From the NCBI GenBank assembly GCA_951213105.1, contig OX578144.1, positions 82,845,015 through 82,909,014 of the forward strand: a stretch of DNA of 64,000 nt. The letters run 5' to 3'. The stretch is from Amaurobius ferox (Eukaryota; Arthropoda; Arachnida; Araneae; Amaurobiidae). The translations under genes were made by a program, and so were the position numbers. Below, in pieces: positions 11,767 through 23,383 of this stretch; position 1 is the first letter of the stretch; the number at the start of each line of letters is the position of its first letter. The notes beneath the pieces were generated by a model, which saw only the letters and a program-made list of their open reading frames with translations, made no database searches and had not been told where the DNA came from.

Positions 11767-14402
11767 ATAAAAAGCGCGCTTTACGAATCTGCTGTCATTG
11801 AAATTAAACGAAAATTGTTTGAGCAAATAATCAGAATGATGGATGGCCTCTTTTCAAATAAATTGAACTCATGCTTATTTCCAATGGCGTAGTTAAACAT
11901 TTAACAGTAATTTAACTTCAAGTTCTTGGCGTTTTCACAGAAAAAAATAATATTTATTACTTATAATATATTTTTAAGTGTAGAAGTTTTTCAGTAATGA
12001 TCTTAGTTTTGGCATACAGATTATTTTTTCATCTTCGAAAAAATACAATATGCCCATTGTTGTCGAGATGGAAATGAATAATGACATATCATATTGGACA
12101 CACGTGGATGTTTTCCTAATAATAATAATATTGGATAAACTCTGGAAGAAGTTATACAATAATTACTCTAGCTGTTCTTTAGGAAATTTACTAATATTTA
12201 TCAAATATCAGATCTTTTATCTATTCATTTATTTTATACATTCGCTATTACAGCAAAAATTAAGTGGCATGTGAATAAAATAGACTTTTTATATACCACA
12301 GTCCTTTTTTCTCACACCAGAGGGCGTAGCGAACACAAAAATTGAATCACGGCTATTTTTCACTACAGTGATTGAAACTGATAAGTTTCGGGATCGTAAA
12401 TGTGGCAATACGAAAATAAATTGAAAAGGGAAACTTACAGTTTAACTTACAATTAACAATAATTATAATTTAACATTAAAAACATGGCCGTTAATCTCAT
12501 AACGTGGAATTGACATTTAAGTACATTACTCATCGTTGTGCTGCAATAACCCTCCAATTAATTTAACTTATGTGTAAGTCCTGAAAAGAATTCATTAATC
12601 ATTGTAAAAAGATCAGCCTATTTAACTTTAACAAAATAATTTATTTACAATATCAATTGATCACTAACAACAATTTATCATAACTATCAACTATCATTTA
12701 ATTACTTTAATAATGGGAGATATGTGACCAGAAATATTAGATTTCGATAGTGTCTATGACCTGGGGAAATGAGCACATACCTTACAGTTTAATCTTCGGC
12801 TCATCACGCTGAGGCTTGTATCCGTCTTTTTGCTGACCGTACATCCATAACTCTTTGGTGTGTGGCTTGCATCTCGTACTTATAGTCAACTGCAACATCT
12901 TTCGTATGAGTATCTGCTCCCAACTCCTTTCGTATCCGTCCAACTGCTACAACATTTCGTATCAGACTTACTTCTGCAACAACATTTCGTATGAAACTAG
13001 CTGCAACAACACTTCGTATGAGAGTCACTGCAACCTCTTTCGTATGAGACTCCTTGACTTGTGGTTCCTTCGGCGGGGGGGGGGGGGTAGCACCGCCCTT
13101 CTTCTCCTTGGCGTTCATTGGTTACTCTGAACCCAATGGCATCACTTCACATATATCAATGCTCCTCTTAGCCCATGTGGCCTGGAACACCCAAATTTAT
13201 TGCATTTGACCTAAAAGTTCACACTGTTGTAAACTCCGGCGCCAGCCAAACTAAAATCTTTGTTAGCCGTTCTAGGCACCATAAATATTACAATAAAAAT
13301 GTCTCATGTGAGGACATATTCTGGCCTCACAGGAAGTAACCTCTTTTATGAATAATTATGTAAAATTTTATGCTGTCATGCTAAGGGGATATAAAATTTC
13401 AAATACATTTCTAAGTTTTTGCTCACATTCTTAAAAATGCTATCCAGTTCTAGATATTTTTCGATAACCAAGCAAGACACAAAGTTTCATGAAAATCCAT
13501 TAATATATTGGGGCAGTTGTAGTGTACGCAAGAAATCGACCACAGACAGATATCACTCTTAAAATAGTCAATACGAGTTCAGAAGGTCGTAAAAAATATA
13601 TATTGGCATTAAGATATCGAAATCGAAAACTTTCATGAAAACAATACTTTCTCTATATTCTATAGTATGAGAAAATAAACATACACTCTTCTTGGCAGCA
13701 GAAAATTATACAATTGCAGCTTGTCCGCAAATATAAAATGCTTTGTGACTAACTGTTTCTTTTGTTCGATAAAATTTAATTTAGGGACTAAAATTCCATG
13801 GTATTTTAAATTAAATAAGCTGAGATTGAAGAGGATTTGAAGACAGAGCTGGCGTCTAAATACGCGAGCAACGGCAAATGCGATCCTATAGTGATCATGT
13901 CCGATTGAATAGAAATGATTACAACGCCCTTAATGGAGAATTTAAATAGTTGCAATAACGAAATAGGCAACAAAGCGAGAGAAACGAAAAATGCCAATCA
14001 CAAGGCATTGTCTGTTAGCAGAAATCGATATCAGGAACGAAAGAAACACGTATACTGAATGCAGTAAATAATACCTGCCCGAAAGTTGTATCATCAGAAC
14101 ATATAATATGGTGGCAATTTCAGTGCTTGTCAAATCGCGTGATAGTAGTCTTTTGCAAACTCAAATGCGTATTGTTGCTGACGGAGGAGATTTTGAACAG
14201 GCTGTACATTGGATTTCTGTGACGTATTTTATTCTAGAATTGCTGACTATGACAGCCAATTATCATATTATGTGTAAAAAATGGTTTCTGTAACAGTTTT
14301 ATTGTCGATTTCTACACATTAGACAGTGCTATATAACTGTCTAATTGGCAATTTTCGTCCATCTAGCCTTGCTGTCAAAATCGTTACCCAAATTTATTTA
14401 AC
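11767..14402. other. No gene recognised; G-tract and degenerate TTTCGTATGAG repeats
   Basis: Between about 12895 and 13055 the words TTTCGTATGAG/TTTCGTATCAG and CTGCAACAACA recur six or seven times at irregular spacing. A run of 11 or more G lies at about 13074-13087. The minus-strand frame through this block (12804-13118) reads a proline run and repeated IRNVVA but resembles no known protein; it is explained by the repeats. Confidence 0.5.
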
Positions 14403-14885
14403 ATTTTACATAGTTGAAAAGTGTCTATGACTTTGTTCATTCTATCTGTATGTCCATCTGTCGGTTCGCACGATAGCTGTCGTAAAAACGACTTTATCAA
14501 AATGAAATATTAGTATGTTGTTGAGACGGTCTGTGGAACATATGAGAATGTAAATGAATAGTATCACCCAATTAGTTTGGTGTTGAACCCGGGTTGAATA
14601 AATGAAATACATTGAACACTATAGGACGTAATTTTTCAAATATATTTTAAGCGAAGTTAAAATTAACAATATGTTTCGAATATTTCAGGAAATATTCAAA
14701 TTATTCCATAAAATATATAAAAAGAATTCAGCAAAATATGTTCGGCAGTTTGTTAAATAAAAATTAAAATATTAATTGTATCCAAATTATATGAAGAGAT
14801 CACGTGACCTACTTCAAAATAAAGTATGGCATCCATCTTTATTTCAAGTGTTAAAATCGTGATTTTCAAAGTTGTTTTTAATTTA
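14403..14885 (-). repeat. Repeat family R1, copy 2 (truncated)
   Basis: Contains the reverse complement of the R1 right end (ACATAGTTGAAAAGTGTC, ATGACTTTGTTCATTC, GAACCCGGGTTGAA). It stops where H2 begins. Confidence 0.7.
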
Positions 14886-14893
14886 TATTTAGT

Positions 14894-17103
14894 ACTAGCA
14901 GCATACCCGTTCTTCGTATGGAGTATATAATATAAAGAAACTTATAATTCCCAATCATGTGCAAATTCTGTTAAAATATTAAATTTATTGCTCATAAAGA
15001 GAAGTTTAAGAATATCTGTTCTCACTATGCAGAATTATCTTCACGGGCAGATCTGAAGAATAAAACATCCTGACCCCTTTTGTAAGCAAATTTACAGAAA
15101 AAAAGGAATTGAATCATTATATGCAACCCCGTACTACTTATATTGTCGTAGATTAGAAAATATGCCAGTGTGTTAGTAGAAGATTACCCGTATTGCAATA
15201 TGAGTCTCAAAAATATTTGCCAGAATAAAGGAGATGACGTAATAAATTGAAAATATCAATAATCCCCGTAATCTTTTACCAGAAGGTCGTAATTGATTCC
15301 AATATATGCCACTATATATCTAAATATATGCCAATATACCTGTACTACTTATATTCTCGTAGATTAGAAGATATAATGCATTTGTAGAAGATTACGCACA
15401 ACGTACTATATATGAGTTTCAACAATTTTCGTCATAAAAAAACAATGTCATAATAACTTGAAAATATCAATAATCCCTGAATCAAAAGTCCCCGAAAATA
15501 TCAATAATAATAATGTTTAAACCTGAAGACCGTAATTGATATTATCCAGTCAAAATGCAATGTTAATGAAATTTATTTTATATACATATCTTTATTTTTC
15601 AAATCGGAAAAGATTTAATATAAAATCGTATGCCGCATAACACATTGGATCCGTTGCTAAGCGACATGATATCATTTGCTTCAAATAAATTGATGGAAAT
15701 CGTATCATCTGAATAATGCGACCTTCATGAAAGATTTGGCGACATTTTAGTCAATTTAGCGATAACTTAAAAAATCCCCAAATTTATCGCCAAGTGGGAC
15801 TGTAGAACAGATAGTCTAATTTTGCGACAAATTGAAGAAACATCATCACAATACTATCCCCTAACAAAACGCAATTATTTTCATTTATTAAGCGCGATTT
15901 TATCAATTCTATGATATTTTTATGGACTCACAAATATTTTTATCAATTTGGTGATATTAAAAAAATTCGTTAAATGTGTTACTAAGTAGGATGGATGGAC
16001 TGTCCGACAAATGCTACCGAAACATCATTTCAGTACTCTATTCTAAAAAAACAAATCATTGATTTGCGTCATTTTTATAAATTTGGAAACATTTCCGCTA
16101 ATTTGGTAAAGTTTAAGAAAAGTTACCAAGTTATTTAGAGATATTCCGCTAAACTCGTAGTTCCAAATTTGCAAATCTGCAGAATAAAATATTCTGACCC
16201 CGTTTGTATATACTAAATGAAAACACTAAAATTGTATTATAAGATACAGCCGTTCTACTTTTTTTCTGCTTCAACAATCCGCTAAATGAATTTATTGGGT
16301 AAACACAATATATGAGTTTATTAGCTAAACACAATATATGAGCTGGAAACCTCTTTGCTAAAATAAATGAAAATGATGTACGCAGTTCGCAATTTATATA
16401 ATTAAAAGAACAACCAAACCTGTCATTTAAAAATATATTTTTACATCCATTTATTTATTATTCAAATAGAAAAAATAATAAAAAATATTAACAACACATT
16501 TAATTTCATTCCAATGCCGAGCAACATGATGTAAGATAGAATCTTCCTCATAAAATGCGAAATTAAATAGCCATTTTGATTTCTTTATACTTTTAATCGT
16601 TGAGTAAAAGCTTGTGAAATGTAACCACGGAGGTAGATTTTTCCATTTAAATTCATGTTTCAAACAATTCGTGTTTTCCGATAGTGACTAATTAATGCAA
16701 AAATCCAGCACCGAACTCGGAAATAAAGTTTTATTTCATTTCGCTGTTTTAAAAAAACGATTTTCATCCTTTCCGTTAGAATAAACCACGGAGTTGGAGA
16801 GTATAACTCATAGGAAAAGGTTCCGTTTTTCATTAATATCTCGACAACCCCTGGTCTTAGAAACTCAAAATTTGGGCTAAATTTATGGGGGGCTATTTCA
16901 AGGCTATCCACAAAATTTCGTTAAATTCAGTTCAGCCGTTTTTCCGCGATGATGAGACAAACGAAAATTTCGTTTTTTACTAATATCTCGAGAACCACTG
17001 GTCGTAGAAACTCAAAACACGGACTAAATTTTAAGAGGGGCTATTTCTAGGCTACCCACTAAATTTCATCAAATTCGGTTCAGCCGTTCTCTCGTGATGA
17101 TGG

Positions 17104-17141
<38 letters not shown>

Positions 17142-17164
17142 TTTTCAATTTTATTTATATAGAT
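14894..17164 (-). mobile_element. Helitron/Helentron-like repeat H2, inverted copy
   Basis: The reverse complement of the H1/H3 layout. The 3' end CTAGCAGCATACCCGTTCTT (hairpin plus CTAG) is at 14895 and the 5' end GATTTTCAATTTTATTTATA is at 17141-17164, preceded by a CAGA microsatellite and a GAACGGCTGAACCGAATTTG-like segment. No Rep/helicase gene is seen; non-autonomous or decayed. Confidence 0.5.
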
Positions 17165-18089
17165 TGCATTTGTCAGGAAACCGTTTATTTTTGCCAATTA
17201 TCTGTGTATCTAAATTCCGTGCCTTCTGGAATATTTTATAGTATTGCCTTTTTCGATGAAGTTTTAAACACGGAGTTTTAGAAGGGGGAGGTACTTTTAC
17301 TTCTTCCATGAATTTAAGTTTTTAAATAAAGTAAATTATTTTAGTATTGTGATAATTTTACCGCTCAATTAAGATTTTATGAGAAATTTTAAAGTTCGAT
17401 TATATTCTTCACCAGCTTGTAATATTCTGTGTTCTTATTTTTATTCAATAGCTTCGATCGGAATTATGAGCATTGTTGTTTTTTCGTTGGTTTTGATCCA
17501 GCTTTCAAATTATCTACGTCTGGCCATATGCATAATTTTTGTAAAAAATATTACAGTATGCACATAGAAACGTGGATCTTTAGTATCTCTGAACCAAGGG
17601 TGGCCCATGAAAACGTCCATGGTTTCGGAAATACTTTTATTTATTTATTATCATTTCTGGGTGTGATTTTGCCACGGTTTTGTTTGAGTGCCGATGGGGG
17701 AGTGACTTCGTGTGTTGCTTTCTCTGCTTGCTGTTCTTCTCGGCATCCTTTTTTGTACTTTCTCTAAGTATGTTAATACAGGGAATACTTGAGAGGACTA
17801 AACAGGATTTTTCGGGAGATTTTGAAATAATTTTATTTGGGTACTATTAGAGGCTTAACTACTATCGTGGATATTTCTGCATAACGTGTTATATATGTAA
17901 TTTCTATTTATCTTATATGTGAAACAGGGAGCGAGGGTTTTAAAGCCTGCTTTATGTATGGTCGGCTTTTTCTTATGCACGTTTTTGATTGACTCTGTTT
18001 TTCATGTGCTCTTCATAGACCATCATTTAATAGGGGTGGGTCACAAGTTTTTGACTGTATTGCAAGCATTTATAAATCTTACAATATAT
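17165..18089. other. No gene recognised
   Basis: AT-rich. The longest open frame (17429-17767, plus, 112 codons) has no recognisable domain and no neighbouring gene context. Confidence 0.4.
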
Positions 18090-18669
18090 ACAAGGTATTT
18101 CACACTAATGCAACAAACTTTCAGGGGTGATAGAGCACATCGAAACAAGCACTTTTCATTTTAGACTGCATGGTCGCAATTAAAACAGTTAAGTTCTATA
18201 TGGTGCTAGAGAGCTCTTTCAGACACGTGTATAAAAGCGGTGGTTTTCGTATATAAGGTCATTAGCGACTTGAAATGGATCGATATACCAATGTGGAGAA
18301 GGCGGGCATGCATTTTGTCTGCGGTCTCGCCAAAGGTAATGACAGGAAAGAGCAAAGGCTTTACAGAGGGTGCATTCGCAACAGGCGTATTCCGGATCAC
18401 GGAATGTTTTCTCGTTATGCACCGCTAACTGTCTGAAAGGGGATCTTTCATTGCTGCCATGCATTTCGTTTTGACTTACATAAAACTGTGATGTTTCGAC
18501 ATAGCCCTGTTTCTGCGTTGCGAAAGGCTGCGTGAGTGTGAAGAAGTTGAAGTTCACTCTAGCGCGTAACCGTTTCACTTGCGACCATGCATTCCAGGAT
18601 AAAATGTGTTTGCTACGATGTGTTCTACCACCCCTGAAAGTTTGATGCATTTATTATGAAACATCCTGT
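18090..18669 (+). mobile_element. DUF4817-type DNA transposon, deletion derivative with long TIRs
   Basis: The left end from 18090 (ACAAGGTATTTCACACTAAT, then GCAACAAACTTTCAGGGGTG) pairs with the reverse complement of the right end (ACAGGATGTTTCATAATAAA, then GCATCAAACTTTCAGGGGTG, ending 18669). Similarity extends about 110 bp inward through GCATGGTCGCAA. Between the TIRs is a fragment of the DUF4817 protein, so this is an internally deleted copy of a known arthropod transposon family. Confidence 0.75.
18275..18436 (+). pseudogene. DUF4817 N-terminal helix-turn-helix fragment
   Basis: A 53-codon open frame that starts at ATG and reads MDRYTNVEKAGMHFVCGLAK, continues with RLYRGCIRNRRIPDHGMFSR and ends at TGA 18434. 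The words YTNVE, MHFVxGLAxGN, RLYxxxxxNRRIPDHxMFSR are the signature of DUF4817, the putative DNA-binding N-terminus of an arthropod mariner-like transposase group. The rest of the protein is missing. Confidence 0.8.
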
Positions 18670-18679
18670 GTGTATATAT

Positions 18680-19963
18680 ATATACTTTAAGACAAAAAAA
18701 ATAATAAGCAAAATAATCCGATAGCAATGAAACGTTACATGTAAACACCTTTCGACTGAATATACACATAATAAAAGAATTCCCAGCCAATGAATGAATA
18801 GTCGTAACTACAGCGCATTGAAACTGAGCACCATGGTGGTGTATATAAGGAGCAAACTTCGCTTTCGGGAACAAAACGTGCAGTGAATTTCGACTGGGTC
18901 TACGTACCTTGATTTTATCAATGCCTCGCCTGCGAATTCGTGGTCACTACGAGCTTATGAAGAAGCTTGAAGGATAGCGTGCGGTCGGACTGCATGCGGC
19001 TGGATGGGCACACCGACGAATCGCTCGGCGTTTGGGTTGGAGCGATGCAGCAATTAGACGATTTTGGTAGGAATGGGGCCGGAATGGTAGATTTCAGCGG
19101 CAAGTGGGCAGCGGACGGCCTAGAGCGACGGCAGAACGGAAAGATAGAGCGATTGTCAGAACAGTTGTGGCAGCACGAGATTCGTCATTATCAACCATCC
19201 AACGTCTGACAAACACGGAAGTGACTACCCAGACCATTAAGAGAAGACTACGGGAGCGGAATTTATACTCGCGACTCCCATTACTCCGCCTACCTCTGAC
19301 CATTATGCACCGTCAACAATAACTGCAATGGTGCCGGGCCCGATCAACGTGGAATTCATTGGATTGGGAACGAATTATCTTCAGTGCCATTTCGTTTGAT
19401 AGCCGGACCCCTTTGACAATCCTCCGTGGCACCATCACAGCACATCGGTACGTTGCCAACATTCTACTACATGTTGTATTGCCATTCTTTTCGCGGCACC
19501 CCGTGCTAACTTTTCAACAAGATAATGCCAGGGCACACACGTCACGCCTCTCTATTGTTTGTCTGCGTTCTTACGATACACTTTCTTGGCCAGCCATATC
19601 CCCAGATCTCTCGCCTATTGAGCACATTTGGACTGAGATTGGGCGTGGCCTGCGACCATTCCAGATTGTAGACGAATTAGCTCGTCAATTGGAGGTCAGT
19701 TGGAAAAACATCCCTCAGAACACCATCCGGCAACTTTATGCATCAATGCCACGTCCGGTAACAGCTGTTTGTATTAAGACCAGAGGTGGACCATCGCCGT
19801 ATTGACGTGCTCACTTTGTGTAGATCTTTCAGTGCAATAAATCATTCAATTGTTCTGAAATTCTAATTTATTTTTCTGTACATCCACATTACACGTATCA
19901 AATTTTGTCTCATTTGGATAGTTATTTCTTGATGCGTCGATTTTTTCTTCTTCGAGTGTATAT
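18680..19963 (+). mobile_element. Tc1-like DNA transposon with degenerate ~100-bp TIRs
   Basis: The left region 18680-18795 resembles the reverse complement of 19845-19963 (ATAxACT..AAGA..AAAAAAAT, AATGAxAC, ATGTA.A, AGAATT.C, CAATGAATG). A Tc1-like transposase pseudogene lies between. The outer boundaries are approximate because the right end lies in AT-rich repeats. Confidence 0.6.
18921..19805 (+). pseudogene. Tc1-like transposase, internally deleted and frame-broken
   Basis: It starts MPRLRIRGHYEL, hits a stop after 18 codons, then continues in other frames through the helix-turn-helix region (GRPRATAERKDRAIVRTVVA at about 19104) to a stop near 19320. At about 19375 the text jumps from WERIIFS straight to AISFDSRTPL, so the block holding the first catalytic Asp (the FSDES segment) has been deleted. 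The rest is intact: FQQDNARAHTSR (second Asp), WPAISPDLSPIEHIWTEIGR (third acidic residue), ending in RGGPSPY at 19805. Confidence 0.85.
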
Positions 19964-20037
19964 GTTACGATCAATGCAATTAATCGCTTATTATTAATAA
20001 TATATAAATATATCTATATATATAAAGAAGAAAAGTG

Positions 20038-20056
20038 TGTATGTATGTATGTATGA
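20038..20056. repeat. (TATG)n microsatellite
   Basis: Four to five TATG units near the left end of H3. Confidence 0.8.
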
Positions 20057-20667
20057 TCTACCATAACGGGAGAACGGCTGAAACGAATTTGATGAAATTT
20101 GGTAAGTAGTCTTGAAATCGTCCCCACAACATAGGCCATATTTCGAGTTTCTACGACCAGTAGTTCTCGAGATATTAGTGAAAAACGACACGTTTTCTTT
20201 TGTCTCATTATCACGGGAGAACATCTGAATCGACTTTAATAAAATTTGGTGGGTAGCTTTGAAATAGCCCTCCATAAATTTAGTCCAAGTTTCGAGTTTC
20301 TAAGACCAGGGGTTGCCGAGATATTGATGGAAAACGAAACTTTTTCCTGAGTTCTACTCTCTAACTCCATGATTCACAACAAAAAAATATTGGAAATAGT
20401 TGGTATAAAACGTGAAAATCAATTAAATCTGAGTTTTGTGGGAGTTTATTGAACGCATTAGTCACTTTTGAAAATCACTGGTTTGAGATATGAATTTAAA
20501 TGGAAACTATCTTACTCAACAGGCTTACTCAACAACGAAAAGTATTAAGAAATCACAAGAAAGATCAATCATGCGTAAAACATTGATTATGAAACACTTT
20601 CCAACTTAAATTTTTTTTAAACATCTCTAAAATGCGATGCATTCAGCTGTAATATATCACAATACCT

Positions 20668-20710
20668 TATTCCTTAAATGTAATGTTAGGGACACGACAA
20701 CAACAACAAT
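20668..20710 (+). mobile_element. 3' tail fragment of the tRNA-derived SINE
   Basis: TTCCTTAAATGTAATGTTAG, then GGACACGACAACAAC, matches the tail of the SINE at 6905-7128; head and body are missing. Confidence 0.75.
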
Positions 20711-21654
20711 AACAACATATCACAATACCGTAATAATTAATTATATTTGAAAACTTAAAAATTCTTCATCGAAAAAAACGAACTTGATTCAAATGACGTC
20801 ATCAAAATATAAATCGCCTGGCTCTCTGCGGCTTTCTACGGCAGTTATCCTGCTAACGGACAGACAGACAGACAGAACGAGCAAAGTCATAACCACTTTC
20901 AAACTATGTTGTAAAGTGTTAAAAATGGTTATTTAATTATCAGCATTTTATGAGGAAGATTCTGTCTTATGCAGCAGCTGTGACTTATATAATGCAATGT
21001 TTTTTTTCTTACATAATGTAATGAATTTACATCTTTCACAGTGACAAAACAGTGTATAAGATTCACAGCTCTATATGTTCAGGTGTAATTTTTATCACAG
21101 TTTTGCTTGGTAATTCCCGAGCAACGCCGGGTATTCGCTGCTAGTATATAAATATAGGTATTGATATTGTTTTATAGGTGTTGTATTTTTGGTTTAAGAA
21201 TTATGTTATTGTTAAAGGCTTAACTTTTTCATTTTGCTATTCCTCACGTAAACAACATTACCTCAAGTAACGCTTCTTAATTTTAACGAAATCCCACTTG
21301 AAAGGAGTTGAACGTTACGATTAATGAACCTGTTGAGCGTTTAACTCTGGTGAAACTTAAGCTTTTTATTTCATTAATATGCAAATTAGATTGATTAATA
21401 CCCAAGCTGCATCAAAAGCCCCAAAAAATCTTTACATTTGCCAAGAAGCGTTTTTTCTTTCAAGGTTGCTACTATGAAATTAAATCAAAAATGTTTGAAA
21501 AGGTAATTAGCGCAGCACACAGAGACTTATCAAATAAATTATATTCCTGATTTTTTTATTGCGCAGTTAAGCATTTAATGGCTTCTTTCACTTGCATACT
21601 AGGTATATCTTTAGGAATATTAAATCAGATAACATATTTTTATTTTTCCTATAT

Positions 21655-22650
21655 AGAAATTCGAATTCGAGTTTATGTTGGATGTATGACTTTGTACACA
21701 CTATTACGATACTCTCACCCATATTAACCCAGTCATTAATTACTTGTTAAATATTATTATCACTACATTTCGTTTCCTCTCAAGTATTTTATGCGACAGA
21801 GTTCGAAGGCAAAGCACGTTTCAAGCGTCTCTGAACTCAAATGGTACGTTTCTGAGGTGATATCTGAGTATATGTGCGTGCGTGTTTGAGTGTATATGTG
21901 TGTGTTCGTGAGACCGTGTATGCGATATCACATAAAAGAATGGAGCGTTTTAAATTAAATTTGGTACAAATATTACAATGAGGGAATATTGGAACCCTAT
22001 TGATTTTAAAAGCAATCTAACATTCAGAACACCCCCAAAGTTTCGAATGAAATTTTGAAAAAAATCATTAAACTATCAGAACCTTTAATAATGTTAAGTA
22101 AATGATCATTTTATATGTAATTTTTCATTAGAAAACGAATGACATGAGTTTTAGAGCGCTTGCATGAACCGTTCTTGAGATAGTGAACGAGTTTACATAT
22201 AAATTTATAAAAATTATTACATAAAATTACAAAAAATATTAACTTTTGTGAAATGATTTTAATTTTTATACGTAATACTATGCGATAAATTTGTTAACAT
22301 CACTCTCGTGGATTTAGTTCGTTTCATTCACAATAGACGTGAAGTTATAGTTATAGCAAATGTCAAGGAGGAGGACTTATTGCCGAGCAAATCTAGTCTT
22401 CCTTTTCACCCGACGATTTTTCTTCCTGTGACTCATTTTTGCCATGAATTTAAGTATAAGCCCCTCCATTCTACCGTTACTATATTATTTTTGTTTTTTC
22501 GTATCTTCGCTACGCCACCTTTTAAAATAAGTTCAGTTACCAAATGACAACGAAAATTGAATTAAAAGTCAATTAAATTGAATTAAAATAAAGAGAACGT
22601 GAATATAAGTTTGCAGGGAAAGTCATGTGCTGTCCACATCAGATTTTTCA
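21655..22650 (+). repeat. Interspersed repeat family R3, copy 1
   Basis: Shares ordered landmarks with 26655-27535 and 62420-63300: GAATTCGAGTTT, ACGTTTCAAGCRTC, TTTGAGGTGATRT with a TG-rich tract, AATTTGGTACAAA, TTTTCATTAGAAAACGA, GCATGAACCGTTCT..GAGAT, ATACTATGCGATAAAT, and AAAGTCATGTGYTGTCCACA at the right. No coding signal; class unknown. Confidence 0.7.
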
Positions 22651-22940
22651 ATATTACCGTTTTTTCAGGTGCGGTTTGAACAGCAATTAATTTCATCTCT
22701 GATTTTAAAAATCAAGCAGGGCATAACTGCGTCTTTATAAAAATTGATGAATAAGTTCAATTAATCCCTGCTTTAAATACGAGCAATACCATATATATTT
22801 TCTAGTTAATATATAAATGATTAAGATACCTCCTGTGAAAAATTCAAAATTTCGATCTCAGATTGGTGATTTCGACCTCAGCATTGGTTTAACAAACTGT
22901 TAACCCCGGTTTAACAACTTCGGGGTCCCTAAATATTAGT

Positions 22941-22953
22941 CAGGAGCCATTTT
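22941..22953. repeat. Left target duplication of 5S SINE
   Basis: CAGGAGCCATTTT, repeated exactly at 23339-23351. Confidence 0.9.
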
Positions 22954-23338
22954 GTTGTTGTTGTTGAGACCCAGATCGTCCGACCTACCAGAAAGGTGTA
23001 CGGTAACTGTTATTCGACCGGGAAGTGCCCCAATTTAGACCGGAACCCAGTGGGGGAGGCATCCACAGGGACAGTACCCTCCTTCCCCTACCACCAACCT
23101 CTCGGAAGGACTTACGGACCCACATGTTTAACGTGATCGTAGACCGCATGAACACGGCGGCAGTTGTGGCAGCATGCAAATCCAGTGCACAAACCACCGG
23201 GCTACCGCGCCCGAAATCCGTCAACAGCACGCGGTGTTCCCAGGTGGTCACCCACCCAAGTACTAACCGCGCCCGATGCTGCTTGACTTCGGTGATCTAA
23301 CGAGAACCGGTATTTTCAGCACGGTACGGCCTTTGGCG
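22954..23338 (-). mobile_element. 5S rRNA-derived SINE (SINE3 class), full length
   Basis: On the minus strand the element starts with a 5S rRNA-like head of about 116 bp (23336 to 23221), continues with a 250-bp unrelated GC-rich body and ends in (CAA)n just before a perfect 13-bp target duplication. 5S-headed SINEs use the internal 5S promoter (A box, intermediate element, C box) for RNA polymerase III and are mobilised in trans by LINE reverse transcriptase. The high GC stands out from its surroundings. Confidence 0.9.
23221..23336 (-). pseudogene. 5S rRNA-like head of the SINE
   Basis: The minus strand reads GATCACCGAAGTCAAGCAGC, ATCGGGCGCGGTTAGTACTT and GGGTGGGTGACC...GGGAACACCGCG, which is the conserved 5S rRNA sequence including the internal promoter region. 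The 5' part is more diverged and the 3' end runs into the SINE body, so this is not a working 5S gene. Confidence 0.9.
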
Positions 23339-23351
23339 CAGGAGCCATTTT
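23339..23351. repeat. Right target duplication of 5S SINE
   Basis: CAGGAGCCATTTT, identical to 22941-22953. Confidence 0.9.
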
Positions 23352-23383
23352 ATGTAATTTTTTTTTTTTTTTGTCGTTATGTT

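Larger units (their letters stand above)
20012..21145 (+). mobile_element. Helitron/Helentron-like repeat H3
   Basis: It begins ATCTATATATATAAAGAAG, followed by the GGGAGAACGGCTGAAACGAA and TTTGATGAAATTTGG segments shared with H1/H2. It ends with CCCGAGCAACGCCGGG (stem CCCG/CGGG), TATTCGCTGCTAGT and CTAG at 21141-21144. It contains a deleted R1 copy (20556-20919) and a SINE tail fragment. No protein gene. Confidence 0.55.

Noticed and set aside
12804..13118. Proline-run minus-strand frame of 104 codons
   Set aside because: Explained by the G tract and repeated TTTCGTATGAG words; no domain or gene context.
23221..23336. Functional 5S rRNA gene
   Set aside because: The 3' end runs into a SINE body and the element has target duplications and a (CAA)n tail.
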